From: Hemicentrotus pulcherrimus | Taxonomy: Eukaryota > Echinodermata > Echinoidea > Camarodonta > Strongylocentrotidae | Direction of reading: 5' to 3' | Length of the DNA: 10,753 bases | Assembly (NCBI GenBank): GCA_003118195.1 | Contig: BEXV01000087.1 | Coordinates: 87,034-97,786 of the forward strand | Shown here: one piece after another, positions 8,701 through 10,753 of the stretch | How positions within the stretch are numbered: position 1 is the stretch's first letter | Layout of the letters: every line of letters begins with the position of its first letter | Notes under the pieces: model-generated | Told to the model about the DNA's origin: nothing | What the model saw: only the letters and a program-made list of their open reading frames with translations | The model's database searches: none | Program-made: the position numbers and the translations under genes

Positions 8701-8833
8701 TCGGTATGTAGCTTTTCATCTTCTGCCCTGACTCCTTAGTTGTATTGACGTACTTTATCAACGTGTTGATAAAGGAAGACTTCCCCGCGCCAGCAGATCC
8801 GACAAGCATACAGCAAAATGTAGTGTTTTCCAT
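5174..8833 (-). CDS. P-loop GTPase with C-terminal coiled coil, GIMAP/IFI44-like (three-exon model)
   Basis: Joining exons 8833-8560, 6451-6389 (or 6456-6389 with a shifted donor) and 5739-5174 gives about 300 residues. G1 is GSAGAGKSS (residues 12-20), with a possible G2 Thr at HTMT (54-57), G3 DNRG (71-74) and G4 THKD (about 121-124). G3 to G4 is about 50 residues, close to the usual spacing in small GTPases, so no large exon seems to be missing. An IFVVKNVT strand may hold the G5 region. The last 110 or so residues are a charged coiled coil. Known GTPases of this general plan (GIMAP, IFI44) act in innate immunity, often as nucleotide-dependent oligomers. The immune role here is inferred from architecture only. 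There is no signal peptide or membrane segment, so it is probably cytosolic. Exon phases agree, and both introns carry mobile-element debris. The exact family is uncertain. Confidence 0.75.
5791..6115 (-). pseudogene. Frameshifted LINE ORF1 remnant (Transposase_22-like RNA-binding protein)
   Basis: Three reverse-strand frames carry successive pieces of what looks like one protein. From 6115 there is SEEIYEFISFLSKRF, then, shifted, LKIDLEKKDMDLSHRHRK and KEKSIIVKFATYKV (to a stop at 5903-5901). After a second shift come IFINENLTAHRQSLMNFF and a GYGLMTD segment (from 5922, stop at 5793-5791). The order 'ID...D...SHR', 'IIVKF..YK', 'IFINENLT..RQ' matches the RNA-recognition and C-terminal parts of L1-type ORF1 proteins, which coat LINE RNA and act as nucleic-acid chaperones. 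The N-terminal coiled coil and any reverse transcriptase are missing. It is a dead copy in intron 2 of the GTPase gene, in the same orientation as that gene. Confidence 0.7.
6389..6456 (-). CDS. GTPase gene exon 2: short helical exon between G3 and G4
   Basis: On the reverse strand a strong pyrimidine tract (TTCTTTTTTCTTTTCTATTATAG) ends at 6457, and the exon closes at 6389 before GTACGT. The frame reads GGIDAVENITELIETCRQNT, an amphipathic helix that suits the segment between G3 and G4. Its one-base 3' overhang completes a Lys codon with exon 3, giving KRPPAVVITHKD. The 5' edge is ambiguous. Exon 1 using its consensus GTAAGT donor needs the AG at 6453-6452 (exon from 6451). The first AG (exon from 6456) needs a weaker GTACAT donor four bases further on in exon 1. 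The forward-strand frame at 6396-6578 is only the complement of this exon and its pyrimidine tract. Confidence 0.62.
6937..7553. repeat. Inverted repeat pair bounding about 620 bases in intron 1
   Basis: Bases 6937-6969 (GTTTCATTC, an A run, then ATCCACTTTGGGTACTCC) are the reverse complement of 7513-7553, apart from a six-base insertion (AGCTAA-like) and a single-base difference. The enclosed segment also has three 26-base units (7284-7363) that are reverse complements of units outside its right arm. A second module, GAAACATGATAT followed by GTACC or GCACC and a TTCAT motif, occurs at 7131-7167 and again at 7612-7647. This is a foldback-like or rearranged transposable element, not a gene. 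Confidence 0.75.
7284..7765. repeat. 26-base repeat family, three units one way and four the other
   Basis: Units of the form TTTCATTCCAAAAGGAGCTA + A/C + ATCC-like ending lie at 7284-7309, 7310-7335 and 7338-7363. The first two abut and the third follows after two bases. Inverted units (starting GGATTTAGCTCC and ending GGAATGAAAC) lie at 7529-7553 (degenerate), 7560-7585, 7592-7617 and 7740-7765 (degenerate at its end). The middle units are nearly identical, which implies recent amplification or gene conversion. The translated 'APFGMK' frames across them are artefacts of the repeat. Confidence 0.85.
7777..7792 (+). mobile_element. Candidate transposon end (ATATACAGTGCGTCCC)
   Basis: These 16 bases match the reverse strand of 2124-2109 exactly. 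They follow an (AT)n run, and sequence of different composition starts after them: GC-richer and non-repetitive, with ACGAGCATC and a GGGGGCAC patch. A change in base composition at CAGTGCGTCCC fits an element whose left tip is at about 7782 and which extends rightward toward the candidate exon at 8053. No right tip (GGGACGCACTG) is visible before the window ends, so the copy would be truncated or nested. Confidence 0.45.
8053..8144 (+). CDS. Candidate serine-rich first exon, antisense in the GTPase intron; possibly transposon-derived
   Basis: ATG at 8053 opens a 30-codon stretch, MSDSSSVADSLSSSHLTSSS followed by NDLLPSTKKS, which ends at a donor TCAAG|GTAAAA (8144/8145). A possible next exon is 8439-8468, after ATTTTTATTTAAG and before another TCAAG|GTAAAA. 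It adds VSLARPIFS in phase and is exactly 30 bases. Serine-rich N-termini followed by a basic KKSR are common in domesticated or mobile DNA-transposon proteins, and a putative element tip lies 270 bases upstream. No conserved domain is visible, and exons this short can arise by chance. Confidence is low. Confidence 0.25.
8560..8833 (-). CDS. GTPase gene exon 1: Walker A and G3 motifs
   Basis: The start is taken as the ATG at 8833 (context ATCATGG, A at -3 and G at +4). The frame is open upstream for only a few codons, without another ATG. The 91 residues run MENTTFCCMLVGSAGAGKSS, with a first beta strand directly into a perfect P-loop (G12-S20). INTLIKYV forms the following helix, then come a G2-like GGHTMT and the strand ELIIVDNRGW, where DNRG replaces the usual DxxG. 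The exon ends at C8560 before GTAAGT (8559-8554), a consensus donor; GTACAT four bases on is the alternative. Because the frame closes with TGA at 8536-8534, retention of intron 1 would give a truncated GTPase lacking G4. Confidence 0.85.
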
Positions 8834-8890
8834 GATTATGAGATGATGAGGAAACAAGATTCCTTCTCCTTGCTCAACCTTCCTATATAT

Positions 8891-8900
8891 GGGAATTCTT
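8891..8900. promoter_or_regulatory. Rel/NF-kB-like site
   Basis: GGGAATTCTT matches the left half and centre of the consensus GGGRNWYYCC and deviates in the last two bases. It lies about 60 bases upstream of the GTPase start codon, beside its TATA box. This is a single imperfect match, so only suggestive. Confidence 0.25.
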
Positions 8901-9075
8901 GACGAAGTGAATACTATAAGCGTTACATTAACTTATAACATTGCGGACATCATATTACTGACTGCATAATCATGACGCTACTGCTGCAGGTCACGCCTAC
9001 AAAGTCATAATTTGAATACAAAGAATTAAGCTTTGACCCGCCCCTTTCCTAAAACCGCCAACATCTATATGAGGA

Positions 9076-9080
9076 TATAA
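9076..9080 (+). promoter_or_regulatory. TATA box of the forward gene
   Basis: TATAA in GGATATAATATG, 26 bases upstream of the likely start at A9102 (ATTCAGCC). This is the expected spacing for a TATA/Inr core promoter and gives a short leader before the strong-context ATG at 9135. Confidence 0.5.
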
Positions 9081-9134
9081 TATGTAGCAGCGACGTGATT
9101 CAGCCTCATTTTACATCGTAATTTTACCAGTACA

Positions 9135-9399
9135 ATGGCTGGAAAAGGTACTGTTGCAGTTTGTTCTTTAACTCGGTCAGACGATGAGTATAAGCACTTC
9201 ATATCGGTTTTGAAAGAAAAGTGTGGAGTATGCGTAAAGTACGTACACATAACAAGTAGAATATTGGAAAATGGACCTGATTTTTCTCAATACGATGGTG
9301 TGGTATTGATTCATTCAGTCCATCGGGGCAGAATGTCCCTTACAGACGTAAGAGATGCACGCTATGAAAAACTTCTCCTCCACTGGAAGAGCCTCCTCG
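9135..9399 (+). CDS. First exon of a gene for an unrecognised alpha/beta-domain protein (partial)
   Basis: The ATG has a strong context (ACAATGG) and follows a TATA/initiator promoter. The 88 codons plus one base end at a consensus donor, CTCG|GTAAGT (9399/9400); reading on gives a stop after only six codons. The peptide alternates strands and helices: GTVAVCSLT (strand), DDEYKHFISVLKEKCG (helix), VKYVHITS (strand), ILENGPDFSQYDGVVLIHSV (loop, then strand), RGRMSLTDVRDARYEKLLLH (helix). That is a Rossmann-like or flavodoxin/TIR-like order with 'S.DDEY', 'PDFSQYD' and 'RGRMSLTDVRDARYE' as the likely conserved patches. No named family was recognised, and there are no signal peptide or membrane segments. 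Sharing a promoter with a GIMAP/IFI44-like GTPase suggests a linked, perhaps immune, role, but that is inference. Later exons were not identified. Confidence 0.72.
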
Positions 9400-10753
9400 G
9401 TAAGTACCCCCAGGATTGAAGGTAATACAAAGTTTTGGTATGGGCTCATGAATTTGGTTAAAATGTATATATTGGAAGCATGTGCGCTCCTTCAATCTTA
9501 AAGTGATCATCGTTGCGGTTGAAATCGAGTCTAAAGTTATGAAATTGTAAATAATAAACTATTCATGTTGTAGAGCTCCCTCTCAAAGTCAAGATATTGA
9601 TTTAGCTTTAAAATTATGATATTCAGTTTTTCTCAAAAGCAGAAATCGTATAGGGGCTAAATTCTCTAAAGTGTTTGATACATCCTCATGGAAATATCGC
9701 TATTCTGCGATTTTCAAAATTTCCCAATACTTTGTGTTACCTTTAATCACGATGTTTGTTACTGTTAGTATGGTAGTCATGGTAGAAGGATTTCATAGAC
9801 TTTCCGACTTGCCCTAATTTGACGGGAGAGGCAGGGAAGGTGTCCTGGGGACTTAAGTTACTTTAGATTAAAGGAAACCAGAACAAAAATATTGTTGTAT
9901 TTACTTCCAACAATATAAGTTGACTTCATGAACCCAGTAAATAATATTATATGATATAATAATAATATATATATATATATATATATATTGTAACAATTTG
10001 TTTTGGGAGTACTTTTTCTCTAGTTATCGAATTTGGTGGTCCTACCGCACAGTAATTTCAAAGCTAAACGGTCACCATTTTGGAGGCCATCTTAGATTCC
10101 TGAATGAAAAATAAAACTGATGATATCATTAGTATAAGAGATCAACGTGATTCCGCAAAAGAGAGAACAAAAAAGATGTGGAAAAATGATATTTTACTTT
10201 TATTTTTCCATGTATATTAAAAATCATATATTTACGCAGAATAGCCTGTTTATCCATTAAACAAATTCATGTCATATACCAGTTTAAAAATATTGTGAAG
10301 AAATAGTGAATTAATATTACATAAAAATAGACTCACTCTAATTTCGGATGATGAAAGTGGCGATTTCGTCAAAACAAAATCCTTTTTTTTTACCTACGCG
10401 AATCCCCATTTTCGTGCTTGACCTGAGGTGCCAAGCTAAACGTTTATTTGTAGGTGATGTCAATGCCCTATACCAGTTTATATTCATTAAGCCTACACTG
10501 TCAATATTGTTGTATACCAAACTAAAACGGGAGCAGGGTTGAAAATGGATTCTTCCATCAGTTGTTCTGTTCATTTCACTCCGTGAAAACCTTACCAATA
10601 AGATGAAAACATCATAAATATATGTGGATAATAGCATCAGTTATAATCTATCCAGATATTAGCACACTATTTATGTACTTAGTGTATAAACTTACTTAAA
10701 GTATTAATAATAAGCATGGGTACAACCAAGCAGTAGCGTACGCATGATTTGTT
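9400..10753 (+). other. Probable first intron of the forward gene, no exon identified
   Basis: The sequence after the donor at 9400 is AT-rich with scattered acceptor-like AGs. The exon that would continue in phase (needing two bases to finish a Gly-type codon) could not be picked out. One AG at 9574 (TTCATGTTGTAG) would add GELPLKVKILI and then a stop, giving a short product; this is not convincing. Acidic or basic short frames near 10299-10421 and 10338-10637 are unassigned. Confidence 0.45.
9965..9988. repeat. (AT)12 microsatellite
   Basis: Twelve uninterrupted AT units, preceded by a run of AATAAT-type variants from about 9941. It is self-complementary, likely polymorphic, and lies in the probable intron of the forward gene. 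Confidence 0.9.

Larger units (their letters stand above)
8834..9134. promoter_or_regulatory. Shared divergent promoter between the two genes
   Basis: The two start codons face away from each other across 301 bases. Forward direction: TATAA at 9076-9080 lies 26 bases before a CA initiator-like step (9101-9102), followed by a 33-base leader to ATG 9135. Reverse direction: TATATA at about 8884-8889 lies about 50 bases upstream of ATG 8833, again leaving room for a short leader. GGGAATTCTT at 8891-8900 is close to the Rel/NF-kB consensus (8 of 10), and GAAGTGAA nearby loosely resembles an IRF half-site. Factor binding is inferred from motif likeness only. Confidence 0.55.

Noticed and set aside
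10299..10421. Forward frame with SDDESGDFVKTKS as a second exon of the forward gene
   Set aside because: It is only 40 codons between stops, no good acceptor in the needed phase precedes it, and it then reads a poly-T run.

Overview
The window looks like nuclear DNA of an invertebrate animal. It is AT-rich, almost gene-empty by length, has short coding exons flanked by GT/AG splice sites, TATA-type promoters, microsatellites and fragments of DNA transposons and a LINE. The repeat types and the kind of immune-style GTPase gene would suit a marine lophotrochozoan such as a bivalve mollusc, but the species is inferred, not read from the sequence.

The best-supported content is a pair of divergently transcribed genes on the right. 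On the minus strand, three exons (8833-8560, 6456-6389 or 6451-6389, and 5739-5174) join into a protein of about 300 residues. It has a P-loop GTPase domain (G1 GSAGAGKSS, G3 DNRG, G4 THKD) followed by a long charged coiled coil, a layout like GIMAP/IFI44-type immune GTPases. On the plus strand, 301 bases away, the first exon of a second gene (9135-9399) encodes 88 residues of an alternating strand/helix domain that I cannot name. It ends at a consensus GTAAGT donor, and its remaining exons were not found before the window ends. The spacer has one TATA box per direction and a Rel/NF-kB-like site, so the two genes may be co-regulated.

The two introns of the GTPase gene are filled with mobile debris. 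Intron 2 holds a sense-oriented, twice-frameshifted remnant of a LINE ORF1 RNA-binding protein (about 6115-5791). Intron 1 holds an inverted-repeat family (6937-7765, 26-base units in both orientations) that could fold into a long hairpin in the pre-mRNA, an apparent transposon end (7777-7792), and an antisense serine-rich candidate exon (8053-8144).

The left 1.6 kb is a repeat mosaic: a pair of GC-rich repeats (264-404), a 59-residue ORF ending in what looks like the start of a MADF/Myb-type DNA-binding domain (613-792), a CpG-rich block made of TTCGTACGAA-like dyads (960-1340), and a candidate terminal exon with a poly(A) signal (1361-1555). From about 1.6 kb to 5.17 kb there is AT-rich non-coding sequence with a few hairpins, a (TC)n tract, another copy of the transposon end, and one GC-richer structured block (3023-3147). 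No tRNA, rRNA, CRISPR array or bacterial operon was seen.
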